Assembly (NCBI RefSeq): GCF_900103455.1
Contig: NZ_FNHI01000004.1
Span: forward strand, 124,001-188,000
Direction: 5' to 3'
DNA from: Streptomyces wuyuanensis
GTDB taxonomy: Bacteria > Actinomycetota > Actinomycetes > Streptomycetales > Streptomycetaceae
DNA length: 64,000 nt
The translations under genes were made by a program, and so were the position numbers. Of this stretch, positions 1 to 8,939 are shown piece after piece. The notes under the pieces were generated by a model. The model had not been told where the DNA came from and searched no databases. It saw nothing but the letters and a program-made list of their open reading frames with translations. Position 1 is the first letter of the stretch, and the number at the start of each line of letters is the position of its first letter.

Positions 1-777
1 GACAAGGAGCTGATGGCCCAGGCGGCGGCGGCCCGGCTGATCACGAAGATCGTGGACGCCCAGGCCGCCCGGGGATCGGCGTCGGTGGTGCTCACCGGCG
101 GGCGCAACGGCAACGGTCTGCTGGCCGCGCTCGCCGCGGCGCCCGCACGGGACGCCGTCGACTGGTCGAGGCTCGACCTGTGGTGGGGCGACGAGCGCTT
201 CCTCCCCGAAGGGGACCCGGAGCGCAATGTGACCCAGGCCCGCGAGGCCCTGCTGGACTCGGTCCCGCTGGACCCGGCCCGGGTGCATCCGATGCCCGCG
301 TCGGGCGGACGGTACGGCGGCGACGCGGACGCCGCCGCCGCGGCGTACGCGGAGGAGCTGGCCGCCGCCGCGGGCCCCGAGCACTACCGATCGGCGGCGA
401 CGGCCGCAGGCGGCGACGTGCCGGCGTTCGACGTCCTGATGCTGGGCGTGGGCCCGGACACGCACGTCGCCTCCCTGTTCCCGGAGCTACCGGCGGTACG
501 GGAGACCGAGCGCACGGTCGTCGGTGTCCACGGCGCGCCGAAGCCCCCGCCGACGCGCATCTCCCTGACGCTCCCGGCGATCCGGGCGGCGCGCGAGGTG
601 TGGCTGCTCGCGGCCGGCGAGGACAAGGCGAACGCCGCGCGCATCGCCCTGTCGGGCGCGGGCGAGATCCAGGCGCCCGCGGCCGGTGCGTACGGCAGGT
701 CGAGGACGCTGTGGCTGCTGGACGCGGCGGCCGCGTCCCAGCTGCCGCGCGATCTCTATCCGCCCGCCTCCGCCTGA
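1..777 (+). CDS. pgl: 6-phosphogluconolactonase, 5' end cut by window
   Basis: Hydrolyses 6-phosphogluconolactone to 6-phosphogluconate in the oxidative pentose phosphate pathway; cytosolic. The frame is open from base 1, so the true start lies upstream. An in-frame ATG at 13 exists, but the family needs a few more N-terminal residues. Family motifs are visible: WWGDERFLP near residue 60, and LGVGPDTHVASLFP near residue 150, the counterpart of the usual GxGxDGHTASLFP active-site loop. The C-terminal part carries the usual LPAIRAAREVWLLAAGEDKA stretch. In streptomycetes this gene normally closes a zwf-opcA-pgl run, which would lie to the left. A strong hairpin follows the stop. Identification is firm; only the start is missing. 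Confidence 0.93.
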   Translation, partial: DKELMAQAAAARLITKIVDAQAARGSASVVLTGGRNGNGLLAALAAAPARDAVDWSRLDLWWGDERFLPEGDPERNVTQAREALLDSVPLDPARVHPMPASGGRYGGDADAAAAAYAEELAAAAGPEHYRSAATAAGGDVPAFDVLMLGVGPDTHVASLFPELPAVRETERTVVGVHGAPKPPPTRISLTLPAIRAAREVWLLAAGEDKANAARIALSGAGEIQAPAAGAYGRSRTLWLLDAAAASQLPRDLYPPASA

Positions 778-787
778 CGAAACCTCA

Positions 788-868
788 GCACCCGGCGCGT
801 ACGGCCCGGTCCGCCCTTCCCCGGCGGGCCGGGCCGTACGCCGTTCCGGAGGCGGGCCGCCCGAGCCC
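788..868. repeat. 81-bp palindromic repeat, copy 1
   Basis: Lies between the convergent ends of pgl and the PH-domain gene. It matches the reverse complement of 12050-12130 without gaps, with 75 of 81 positions identical by eye. Most of it is the hairpin at 798-840. Both copies lie just after a stop codon and have the same orientation relative to the gene they follow. Confidence 0.85.
798..840. terminator. Bidirectional hairpin terminator
   Basis: An 18-bp stem (798-815 with 823-840, one G-T wobble) closes a 7-nt loop between the convergent pgl and PH-domain genes. There is no T-tract, which is common for streptomycete terminators. Confidence 0.8.
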
Positions 869-879
869 GCCCGGGCCGT

Positions 880-2412
880 TCACGCCCGGTGCCCGCCCGG
901 TTCGCCCGGCCGCTCCAGGAAGGACTCCAGCAGTCCCGGGACCGCCCGGGCGGCGAAGTCCAGGATCTCGTGCTCGCCGGCGTCGTACACCGGATACGCG
1001 CCGTCGCCCGCTGCCGTCGTCGCGGTCAGGGTGAGCACACCGGCACGGCGCTGGAACCACGACTGCTTCAGCGTCCAGCCGATGACACCGTCCCGCCGCA
1101 GCGCCACCGTGCCCCGCCGGACGGTCCCCGAGCGGGCGACCAGATAGTCGCCGTCGAGCGCATGGCCCAGGCTCCGGTAGGCGTCCAGCGCCAGCAGCAC
1201 CGCCGCCGGTACGGCCACGGCCGCGCACGCGGCGGCGGCGTACACCAGGACGTCCGTGAGGCACAGCCCCAGGACAACGAGGACCAGGACCGGCGCGAGG
1301 GACGCCGCGAGGGCCCAGCGAAGTCTGCGGGAGCGGGCCGCGCGCGGATGCGCCGTGAGCGGCGCGCTCGTCGGCGGAACCGGCTCCCGCAGCACCAGGG
1401 CCACGACGTCGTCGGCCACCGGGGACGGCGCGGGCGGCAGCAGCGTCCTGTGGTCGGCGTTCTTGTCCTCTCCGTCCTTGACCAGGCCGGTCGCCACGGC
1501 ATCCACCCGTGCGGCGCCACAGAGCCGAACTCCGAGGGGTTCGACGAGCTCCACGCCGCGCAGCCGGCGCTCCTCGATCGACAGCGAACGCGAGGTGAAG
1601 AGCCCCCGGCGGACCCGCAGCGTGCCGGCCGGCTCGCGTTCCAGCCGGTAGCCGAACCACATCTCCACCCAGAGGCCGAGCGCTCCGACGACCCCGGCGA
1701 CCAGGGCGAGTGCGGCCAGCACCGCGACCGTCCAGAGCAGCGGGGTGTCCCGGACCCGCTCACCGACCCAGTCGATCAGCTGGGTCTGCACCCCGAACCA
1801 CTGGCTCACCTGCATCACCGCGCCGACCGCGGCACCGCCGAGCAGGGGCGCGACGAACGACACCGGCGCGTAGCGGATCCAGCGGGGGTCGAGGGTCGCC
1901 AGTGTCCCCTCCCGTTCCGCCTCCGGTACCCCGACGGTCCGCCGGGCCAGCAGCTCCTGGCGCAGCCGCTCGCCCTCGGCCCTGGAGACCGGGTCGAGTT
2001 CCAGCGTGGACTCCCCGCCGCCGGTGTGCTCGCCGGTTCCGATCCGCACCTTCACCAGGCCGAGTATCCGCAGCAGCGGATGGGCCGTCAGATCGACTGT
2101 GCGGATGCGTTCGCGTGCCAGTGAGCGCCGCTTCACCAGCAGCAGTCCGGTGTGGAGCTCGGCGCGCTCGGGACCGATGCGGTACCGCGTGCGCCGCCAG
2201 CGGAGCCAGTCCGCGCCCGCGCCCCCGGCGATGAGCACCAGGGCGCCGGCGGCCACCCAGCCGAACGCCTGCCACCACGGCATGCTCCCGGCGAGAGCCA
2301 GCAGCGCGGGCACTCCGGCACCGCAGGCCAAACCGGCCATTACGGCGGCCGTGACGAGCACCGTGCCCCGGTCGAGCCGGCGCCAGTCGTCGGGCCCGCC
2401 CGCGGTGCTCAT
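880..2412 (-). CDS. PH-domain membrane protein, large (YdbT-like)
   Basis: A 510-residue membrane protein of the bacterial PH (bPH_2) family. It has repeated units of a hydrophobic hairpin followed by a PH-like segment, for example RERIRTVDLTAHPLLRILGL and RRLRGVELVEPLGVRLCGAA. Function is unknown; related YdbS/YdbT pairs in Bacillus have been linked to resistance to foreign bacteriocins, which is family knowledge only. The open frame extends far upstream, but the start is set at the ATG at 2412, which overlaps the stop of the small partner gene (ATGA). This implies translational coupling. It ends convergently with pgl, with a hairpin between. Confidence 0.8.
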   Translation of the reverse strand: MSTAGGPDDWRRLDRGTVLVTAAVMAGLACGAGVPALLALAGSMPWWQAFGWVAAGALVLIAGGAGADWLRWRRTRYRIGPERAELHTGLLLVKRRSLARERIRTVDLTAHPLLRILGLVKVRIGTGEHTGGGESTLELDPVSRAEGERLRQELLARRTVGVPEAEREGTLATLDPRWIRYAPVSFVAPLLGGAAVGAVMQVSQWFGVQTQLIDWVGERVRDTPLLWTVAVLAALALVAGVVGALGLWVEMWFGYRLEREPAGTLRVRRGLFTSRSLSIEERRLRGVELVEPLGVRLCGAARVDAVATGLVKDGEDKNADHRTLLPPAPSPVADDVVALVLREPVPPTSAPLTAHPRAARSRRLRWALAASLAPVLVLVVLGLCLTDVLVYAAAACAAVAVPAAVLLALDAYRSLGHALDGDYLVARSGTVRRGTVALRRDGVIGWTLKQSWFQRRAGVLTLTATTAAGDGAYPVYDAGEHEILDFAARAVPGLLESFLERPGEPGGHRA

Positions 2413-2909
2413 GTGGCGTCCCCGGGGGTGGCATGGGTGATCCGCGTGAGCTGCTCGGCCAGTGCGGCCGCGACCTCGTGGTCCAGGCCCTCGATCCGGA
2501 TCGCGCCCTTGGCGGAGGCGGTGGTGACGGTGACCGTGGCCAGCCGGAAGAGCTGCTCCAGCGGGCCGCGTACGGTGTCGACGGTCTGGATCCGGGACAT
2601 CGGGGCGATCCGCCACTCCTGCCAGAGGGCGCCCGTGCGGACGTACACGGCCTCCTCCGTGACCTCCCAGCGGTGGACCCGGTACCACCAGGAGGGGAAG
2701 AAGGCCGTGCCGGCCAGGCCGAGGACCGCCAGGGCCCCGGCCGCGAACCACAGCCAGGTCCTGGCCGGCCCGATGAACGCGCCGAGGACGGCGAGCACCG
2801 CCACCGGCACCGCCGTCGTCAGCAGGCACTGCGACCGCCACCAGGCGACGGCCCGTTCGTTCAGCGTGTTGTTCGGCGGCCTCAGCCGCACGGTCCCCTC
2901 CCCCGTCAT
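2409..2909 (-). CDS. PH-domain membrane protein, small (YdbS-like)
   Basis: A 166-residue partner of the downstream PH-domain protein. Two hydrophobic segments near residues 27-70 are followed by a PH-like domain carrying WEVTEEAVYVRTGALWQEWR and the typical MSRIQTVDTVRGPLEQLFRL strand-turn motif. The start is ATG 2909; the long upstream extension of the frame runs antisense-like through pgi and is not real. Its TGA overlaps the ATG of the large partner. The gene begins 14 bp after pgi ends, so it may be co-transcribed with pgi. Function is unknown. Confidence 0.8.
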   Translation of the reverse strand: MTGEGTVRLRPPNNTLNERAVAWWRSQCLLTTAVPVAVLAVLGAFIGPARTWLWFAAGALAVLGLAGTAFFPSWWYRVHRWEVTEEAVYVRTGALWQEWRIAPMSRIQTVDTVRGPLEQLFRLATVTVTTASAKGAIRIEGLDHEVAAALAEQLTRITHATPGDAT

Positions 2910-2923
2910 CGGCTCGCCGCCCC

Positions 2924-4588
2924 CTACGCCCCGTCGCCCAGCGGGCTGCGGCCGCGCAGCGTGCGGTACGTGGACACCAGCGCCGCGGTGGAGCTGTCGA
3001 GGTCCTCGCCCCCGCGGCCCTCGGTGAGGACCGGCTCGAGGCGCTTGGCCAGGACCTTGCCGAGTTCGACGCCCCACTGGTCGAAGGAGTCGATGTTCCA
3101 GACGGCGCCCTGGACGAAGACCTTGTGCTCGTAGAGCGCGACGAGCTGGCCGAGAACCGAGGGCGTCAGCTTGCCGGCGAGGATCGTGGTGGTCGGGTGG
3201 TTGCCGCGGAACGTCTTGTGCGCAACCAGCTCCTCGGGCACGCCTTCCGCCCGCACCTCGTCGGGGGTCTTGCCGAAGGCCAGCGCCTGGGTCTGGGCGA
3301 AGAAGTTGGCCATCAGCAGATCGTGGTGGGCCGCGGGTCCGGCCGGCAGCTCGTCGACGGGGTCGGCGAAGCCGATGAAGTCGGCCGGGACGAGCTTGGT
3401 GCCCTGGTGGATCAACTGGTAGTAGGCGTGCTGCCCGTTGGTGCCCGGTGTGCCCCAGACGACGGGTCCCGTCTGCCATTCGACGGGCTCGCCCTCACGG
3501 TCGACGGACTTGCCGTTCGACTCCATGTCCAACTGCTGCAGATATGCCGTGAACTTGCTCAGATAGTGCGAGTACGGCAGGACCGCGTGCGACTGGGCGT
3601 CGAAGAAATCGTCGTACCAGATGCCGAGAAGGCCCATCAGCATCGGCGCGTTCTCCTCCGGCGGCGCCGTCCGGAAGTGCTCGTCGACGAGGTGGAATCC
3701 GTCGAGCATCTCGCGGAAGCGCTCCGGGCCGATGGCGATCATCAGCGAGAGCCCGATCGCCGAGTCGTACGAGTAGCGTCCGCCGACCCAGTCCCAGAAC
3801 TCGAACATGTTCGCCGTGTCGATGCCGAAGTCGGCGACCTTCTCCGCGTTGGTGGAGAGCGCGACGAAGTGCTTGGCCACGGCCTCCTGACCCGCTCCGA
3901 GCCCGGTCAGGAGCCATTCGCGGGCGGTGGTGGCATTGGTGATGGTCTCGACGGTCGTGAACGTCTTGGAGGCGATGACGAACAGCGTCTCGGCGGGGTC
4001 GAGGTCGTGGACCGCCTCGTACAGATCCGCCCCGTCCACGTTCGAGACGAAACGGAACGTCAGGTTCCGTGCGGTGTAGGCGCGCAGTGCCTCGTAGGCC
4101 ATCGCCGGGCCGAGGTCGGAGCCGCCGATGCCGATGTTGACCACGTTCTTGATGGGCCTGCCGGTGTGACCGGTCCAGCGGCCCGAGCGGATCTGCTCGG
4201 AGAATGCGCTCATCCTGTCGAGCACCGCGTGCACGGCGGGCACCACGTTCTCGCCGTCGACCTCGATGACCGCGTCACGGGGCGCGCGGAGGGCGATGTG
4301 CAGCACCGCCCGGTCCTCCGTGATGTTGATCTTCTCGCCGCGGAACATGGCGTCCCGCAACTCCGCGACACCGGTGGCCGCGGCGAGGTCGCGCAGCAGG
4401 GCCAACGTCTCGTCGGTCACCCGGTGCTTGGAGTAGTCGAGGTGCAGATCGCCGGCCTCCAGGGTGTACCGGCTGCCGCGCTCGGGATCCGCGGCGAACA
4501 GTTCCCGCAGATGCGTGTCCGCCATCTGCTCCCGGTGCTTGGTCAGAGCAGCCCACTCGGGCCTCCGGTTGAGCCGGATTGCGTTCAT
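2924..4588 (-). CDS. pgi: Glucose-6-phosphate isomerase
   Basis: Interconverts glucose 6-phosphate and fructose 6-phosphate, linking glycolysis to the pentose phosphate pathway; cytosolic. The protein has 554 residues, the usual length for the long bacterial type. Signatures seen include [18 protein letters not shown] (sugar-phosphate binding), [26 protein letters not shown], the [20 protein letters not shown] block and [20 protein letters not shown]. The start [12 protein letters not shown] at 4588 is chosen over an ATG 66 bp further up because family homology begins there. Pgl and pgi flank the PH-domain pair, so the region serves glucose 6-phosphate use. Confidence 0.97.
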   Translation of the reverse strand: MNAIRLNRRPEWAALTKHREQMADTHLRELFAADPERGSRYTLEAGDLHLDYSKHRVTDETLALLRDLAAATGVAELRDAMFRGEKINITEDRAVLHIALRAPRDAVIEVDGENVVPAVHAVLDRMSAFSEQIRSGRWTGHTGRPIKNVVNIGIGGSDLGPAMAYEALRAYTARNLTFRFVSNVDGADLYEAVHDLDPAETLFVIASKTFTTVETITNATTAREWLLTGLGAGQEAVAKHFVALSTNAEKVADFGIDTANMFEFWDWVGGRYSYDSAIGLSLMIAIGPERFREMLDGFHLVDEHFRTAPPEENAPMLMGLLGIWYDDFFDAQSHAVLPYSHYLSKFTAYLQQLDMESNGKSVDREGEPVEWQTGPVVWGTPGTNGQHAYYQLIHQGTKLVPADFIGFADPVDELPAGPAAHHDLLMANFFAQTQALAFGKTPDEVRAEGVPEELVAHKTFRGNHPTTTILAGKLTPSVLGQLVALYEHKVFVQGAVWNIDSFDQWGVELGKVLAKRLEPVLTEGRGGEDLDSSTAALVSTYRTLRGRSPLGDGA

Positions 4589-4700
4589 CTTCAGCCCACT
4601 TCTTCTCGTACCTGACTGCGTGCCCCGCTGCCCCACCAACCTAGTTGATCGCAAGGGCGGCCGGAGCGACGCAACGGCGTGCGGGCCCGGAACGCGTCAG

Positions 4701-4745
4701 GCCCGGCCGGCGGCGGAATCCTGGGAATCCCACCGCCGGCCGGGC
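4701..4745 (-). terminator. Hairpin terminator after the rbpA paralogue
   Basis: A perfect 13-bp stem (4701-4713 with 4733-4745) around a 19-nt loop that contains GGAATCC twice. It lies 14 bp beyond the stop of the RbpA-family gene and upstream of pgi, so it separates the two transcripts. Confidence 0.75.
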
Positions 4746-4759
4746 CCGGCATCAGCTGC

Positions 4760-5095
4760 TCAGATCTCGCCCCGGAGCTTGGCGAGCGCCTCGGCGAGGA
4801 TCGCCTCGCCGTCCGCATCGCTGCGCCGCTCGCGCACATACGCCAGATGCGTCTTGTACGGCTCCGTACGCGGCGGGTCCGGGGGGTTGTCCCGGTCCTG
4901 TCCGGCCGGGAACCCGCACCGCGGGCAGTCCCAGCTGTCCGGTACCTGTGCGTCGCTGGCGAAGCTCGGCTGCGTCTCGTGCCCGTTCGAGCACCAGAAG
5001 GAGATGCGGAGACGCGGTGCGGACTCGCCCCGCTCCGCCTCCCCCATCGGCCCCGCCCCAACCCGGCTTCCCCGGATCGCGTTGCCACTTGCCAC
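4760..5095 (-). CDS. RbpA-family RNA polymerase-binding protein
   Basis: A 111-residue actinobacterial protein related to RbpA, which binds RNA polymerase and principal sigma factors and stabilises open complexes. A zinc-ribbon pattern is visible: C35, H39, C57 and C60. It is followed by the C-terminal helix motif ERRSDADGEAILAEALAKLR, the sigma-interaction region in RbpA. Start is GTG 5095 with a GGGAG ribosome site upstream. It differs enough from the canonical RbpA sequence I know that it is probably a paralogue (RbpB-like). It lies between pgi and secG next to glycolytic genes. Symbol left empty because I cannot tell rbpA from its paralogue without alignment. Confidence 0.8.
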   Translation of the reverse strand: MASGNAIRGSRVGAGPMGEAERGESAPRLRISFWCSNGHETQPSFASDAQVPDSWDCPRCGFPAGQDRDNPPDPPRTEPYKTHLAYVRERRSDADGEAILAEALAKLRGEI

Positions 5096-5205
5096 GGTCG
5101 TAACTCCCTGCGTGATGGTGCTCGAAGATGCCCCAGTCTACGTAAGGCCCAACGCTCGTCCAGTGATTGGAGTTACACCCCCGCCCCCGGGACGCTCTCG
5201 ATGGG

Positions 5206-5442
5206 TCAGCCGCCCAGCTTCATCAGCAGAGCAAGTACGACAATGCACGCGAACCACATCAGGCCGACCACGATCGTGATGCGGTCCAGGTTGCGCTCGG
5301 CGACCGAGGAGCCGCCGACGGACGACTGCATGCCGCCACCGAACATGTCGGAGAGGCCGCCGCCCTTCCCCTTGTGCATCAGCACCAGCAGCATCAGCAG
5401 CAGGCTGAAGACGATCAGGGCGATCGAGAACCCCATAACCAC
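5206..5442 (-). CDS. secG: Preprotein translocase subunit SecG
   Basis: A 78-residue inner-membrane subunit of the SecYEG channel. Two membrane segments (about residues 5-22 and 53-74) flank a glycine-rich cytosolic loop with GKGGGLSDMFGGG, the family hallmark. GTG 5442 is preferred over the ATG six bases in, because a GAGGAAG ribosome site lies about 12 nt upstream of the GTG and streptomycete SecG commonly begins MV-x-G. It follows tpiA in the same direction, a linkage common in bacteria (tpiA-secG). Confidence 0.95.
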   Translation of the reverse strand: MVMGFSIALIVFSLLLMLLVLMHKGKGGGLSDMFGGGMQSSVGGSSVAERNLDRITIVVGLMWFACIVVLALLMKLGG

Positions 5443-5500
5443 GGCTGGACCAACTTCCTCGGACGAAAGAATTCAGACTGAACAACTGATCAAGAAAGAC

Positions 5501-5529
5501 GGGGGCCGAGCACGCAAGCCTCGGCCCCC
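5501..5529 (-). terminator. Hairpin between tpiA and secG
   Basis: A 10-bp GC stem (GGGGGCCGAG with CTCGGCCCCC) around a 9-nt loop, about 100 bp after the tpiA stop. It could terminate the tpiA transcript or attenuate read-through into secG. Confidence 0.6.
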
Positions 5530-5628
5530 GCAAGCGTACGACGAGGTTACCCATTTCCACGAGCCTCGCCGTGGACGGGACCTTCCTCACCGAAGGTGAG
5601 GAGGAGGACGGACAGCGCTACCGTCCGC

Positions 5629-6405
5629 TCACTGGTCGCGGAAGCGCACGATCTTGACGAACTCGTCCACGTCGAGGGACGCGCCGCCGACCAGGGCGCC
5701 GTCCACGTCGGGCTGCGCCATGATCGCCGCGACGTTGTTCGCCTTCACCGAGCCGCCGTACTGGATCCGGACCTTGTCGGCCACCTCCTGGCCGTACAGC
5801 TCCGCCAGCCGGCCGCGGATCGCCCCGCAGACCTCCTGGGCGTCCTCGGGGGTGGCGACCTCGCCGGTGCCGATGGCCCAGACCGGCTCGTAGGCGATCA
5901 CCAGGGTCTCGGCCTGCTCGGCCGTGATGTCCTTGAGGCCGCCGTCGATCTGGGTCAGCGTGTACTGGACCTGCTGGCCGGCCTTGCGGACGTCCAGGCC
6001 CTCGCCGACGCAGAGGATCGGGGTCAGACCGTGCCGGAACGCGGCCTTCACCTTGGCGTTGCACAGCTCGTCCGACTCGGCGTGGTACTGGCGTCGCTCG
6101 GAGTGACCGACGACCGCGTAGGTGCACTTCAGCTTGGCGAGCATAACGCCGGAGATCTCACCGGTGTACGCGCCCGAGTCGTGCGCCGACAGGTCCTGGG
6201 CGCCATAGGTGATCTTCAGCTTGTCGCCGTCCACCAGGGTCTGCACCGAGCGCAGATCGGTGAAGGGCGGCAGGACCGCGACGTCCACGGCGTCGTAGTC
6301 CTTGTCGGTCAGCGCGAAGGCGAGCTTCTGGACGTGGGCGATGGCCTCGAGGTGGTTGAGGTTCATCTTCCAGTTGCCCGCCATCAGCGGGGTGCGGGTG
6401 CTCAT
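5629..6405 (-). CDS. tpiA: Triosephosphate isomerase
   Basis: Interconverts dihydroxyacetone phosphate and glyceraldehyde 3-phosphate; cytosolic. The protein has 258 residues, normal for the family. Catalytic residues are in place: K13 in GNWKMN, H101 in VVGHSERR, and E173 in the [11 protein letters not shown] signature; the phosphate-binding YGGSVKANN follows. The start at 6405 ([15 protein letters not shown]) replaces a longer open frame. It begins 7 bp after the pgk stop, so the two are co-transcribed in the order gap, pgk, tpiA. Confidence 0.97.
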   Translation of the reverse strand: MSTRTPLMAGNWKMNLNHLEAIAHVQKLAFALTDKDYDAVDVAVLPPFTDLRSVQTLVDGDKLKITYGAQDLSAHDSGAYTGEISGVMLAKLKCTYAVVGHSERRQYHAESDELCNAKVKAAFRHGLTPILCVGEGLDVRKAGQQVQYTLTQIDGGLKDITAEQAETLVIAYEPVWAIGTGEVATPEDAQEVCGAIRGRLAELYGQEVADKVRIQYGGSVKANNVAAIMAQPDVDGALVGGASLDVDEFVKIVRFRDQ

Positions 6406-6412
6406 ATGGGGT

Positions 6413-7624
6413 TCAGTCCTCCAGTGCGGCGAGGCCGGGAAGCGTCTTGCCCTCGAGATACTCGAGGCTCGCGCCGCCACCGGTCGAGATGTGGCCGAAT
6501 GCGTTTTCGTCGAAGCCCAGTGTGCGGACCGCGGCTGCCGAGTCACCACCGCCGACGACGGTGAAGGCCTTGCTGTCCACGAGCGCCTGGGCGGTGGCGC
6601 GGGTGCCGCCCGCGTAGTCGGGGTGCTCGAAGACGCCCAGGGGGCCGTTCCAGAACACCGTGGCGGCGTCGGCGATCTTGGACGCGTACAGCTCGCGCGT
6701 CCTCGGGCCGATGTCCAGCCCCTCCTTGTCGGCGGGGATCCCGTCGGCGTCCACCGTGATGTACTCGGCGGGCGCCTTGGTCTTGAGGTCCGGGAACTCG
6801 CCGGAGGCGAGGACGTCGACCGGCAGCACCAGCTCGACGCCGTTCTTCTCGGCGCGCTCCATGTACTCCTTCACCGCCGGGATCTGGTCCTCCTGGAGGA
6901 GGGAGATGCCGACCTCGTGGCCCTTGGCCTTGAGGAAGGTGTAGGCCATCCCGCCGCCGATGAGCAGACGGTCCGCCTTGCCCAGCAGCGAGTCGATGAC
7001 GGCGAGCTTGTCGGAGACCTTGGCGCCGCCGAGGACGACCACGTACGGACGTCTGACGTCCTCGGTGAGCTTCTTCAGCACCGCGACCTCGGCGGCGATG
7101 AGGTAGCCGGCGGCGTGCGGGAGCCGGGCCGGGAGGTCGTACACCGAGGCGTGCTTGCGGTGGACCGCCCCGAAGCCGTCGCCGACGTACAGATCGGCGA
7201 GGGAGGCCAGCTCGTCGGCGAAGGCGCCGCGCTCGGCGTCGTCCTTGGACGTCTCCCCGGGGTTGAAACGCAGGTTCTCCAGGACGGCGACCCCGCCGTC
7301 GCCGAGTCCGGCGACGGCGGCGCGGGCGGACTCGCCGACCGTGTCGGTCGCGAACGCCACCTCCGCACCGAGCAGTTCACCGAGCCGGGCAGCGGCCGGG
7401 GCGAGCGAGAAGGCCGGGTCCGGGGCACCCTTCGGGCGGCCGAGGTGCGAGGCGACGACGACCCGGGCGCCGGCGCCGGCCAGGGCCTTCACGGTCGGCA
7501 GCACGGCGCGGATGCGGCCGTCGTCGGTGATCGCGGTGCCGTCGAGGGGCACGTTCAGGTCGGCGCGGACGAAGACCCGCTTGCCGGAGACGCCTTCGGC
7601 GAGGAGTTCGTCGATCGTCTTCAT
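6413..7624 (-). CDS. pgk: Phosphoglycerate kinase
   Basis: Transfers phosphate from 1,3-bisphosphoglycerate to ADP, the first ATP-yielding step of glycolysis. The protein has 403 residues. Family motifs: [14 protein letters not shown] at the N-terminus, [30 protein letters not shown], and the nucleotide-binding [15 protein letters not shown] near the C-terminus. The start at 7624 ([11 protein letters not shown]) has an AGGAG ribosome site about 11 nt upstream. It sits between gap and tpiA on the same strand. Confidence 0.97.
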   Translation of the reverse strand: MKTIDELLAEGVSGKRVFVRADLNVPLDGTAITDDGRIRAVLPTVKALAGAGARVVVASHLGRPKGAPDPAFSLAPAAARLGELLGAEVAFATDTVGESARAAVAGLGDGGVAVLENLRFNPGETSKDDAERGAFADELASLADLYVGDGFGAVHRKHASVYDLPARLPHAAGYLIAAEVAVLKKLTEDVRRPYVVVLGGAKVSDKLAVIDSLLGKADRLLIGGGMAYTFLKAKGHEVGISLLQEDQIPAVKEYMERAEKNGVELVLPVDVLASGEFPDLKTKAPAEYITVDADGIPADKEGLDIGPRTRELYASKIADAATVFWNGPLGVFEHPDYAGGTRATAQALVDSKAFTVVGGGDSAAAVRTLGFDENAFGHISTGGGASLEYLEGKTLPGLAALED

Positions 7625-7661
7625 GCTTTGTTGGCTCCTAGGGGAGGTCGGGGACACACCA

Positions 7662-7701
7662 CAGGGCCCGCGCAGCGCGCCGTTGCGCTGCCCGAGCCCT
7701 G
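7662..7701 (-). other. Hairpin between gap and pgk
   Basis: Two stacked stems, CAGGGC with GCCCTG outside and GCAGCGC with GCGCTGC inside, separated by a 4-nt internal loop. It lies 38 nt upstream of the pgk start, in the 117-bp gap-pgk spacer. It may be a processing or attenuation site that lets gap mRNA accumulate separately; this is inference. Confidence 0.5.
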
Positions 7702-7741
7702 CTCCGCTCACATCGAGGTGCTTATTGTCGCCGGGAGGCGA

Positions 7742-8758
<1,017 letters not shown>

Positions 8759-8878
8759 TCAGTGGTACGCCGGTTTCGACACCGGCGAGCTGATATGGGA
8801 TGTCCCCGACCGCTTACGACCCTACCTCCCCGGGGCAGTCGGAGTGGCATCGAGCACGCCCCCGGATCGAGCCGAAAA

Positions 8879-8916
8879 CCGGTGGCCCGTACCTACCGAC
8901 AAGTACGGGCCACCGG
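8879..8916 (-). terminator. Intrinsic terminator after the M14 peptidase
   Basis: A perfect 14-bp stem (8879-8892 with 8903-8916) around a 10-nt loop. On the minus strand the stem is followed directly by TTTT, and on the plus strand TTTT follows after 3 nt, so it can work in both directions. It ends the peptidase transcript before gap. Confidence 0.85.
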
Positions 8917-8939
8917 CGCTTTTCGGCGACTACGCAGTG

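Noticed and set aside
2413..2841. N-terminal extension of the large PH-domain gene to residue 653
   Set aside because: It runs through the small PH-domain gene in another frame with shadow composition. The ATGA overlap at 2409-2412 marks the real start.
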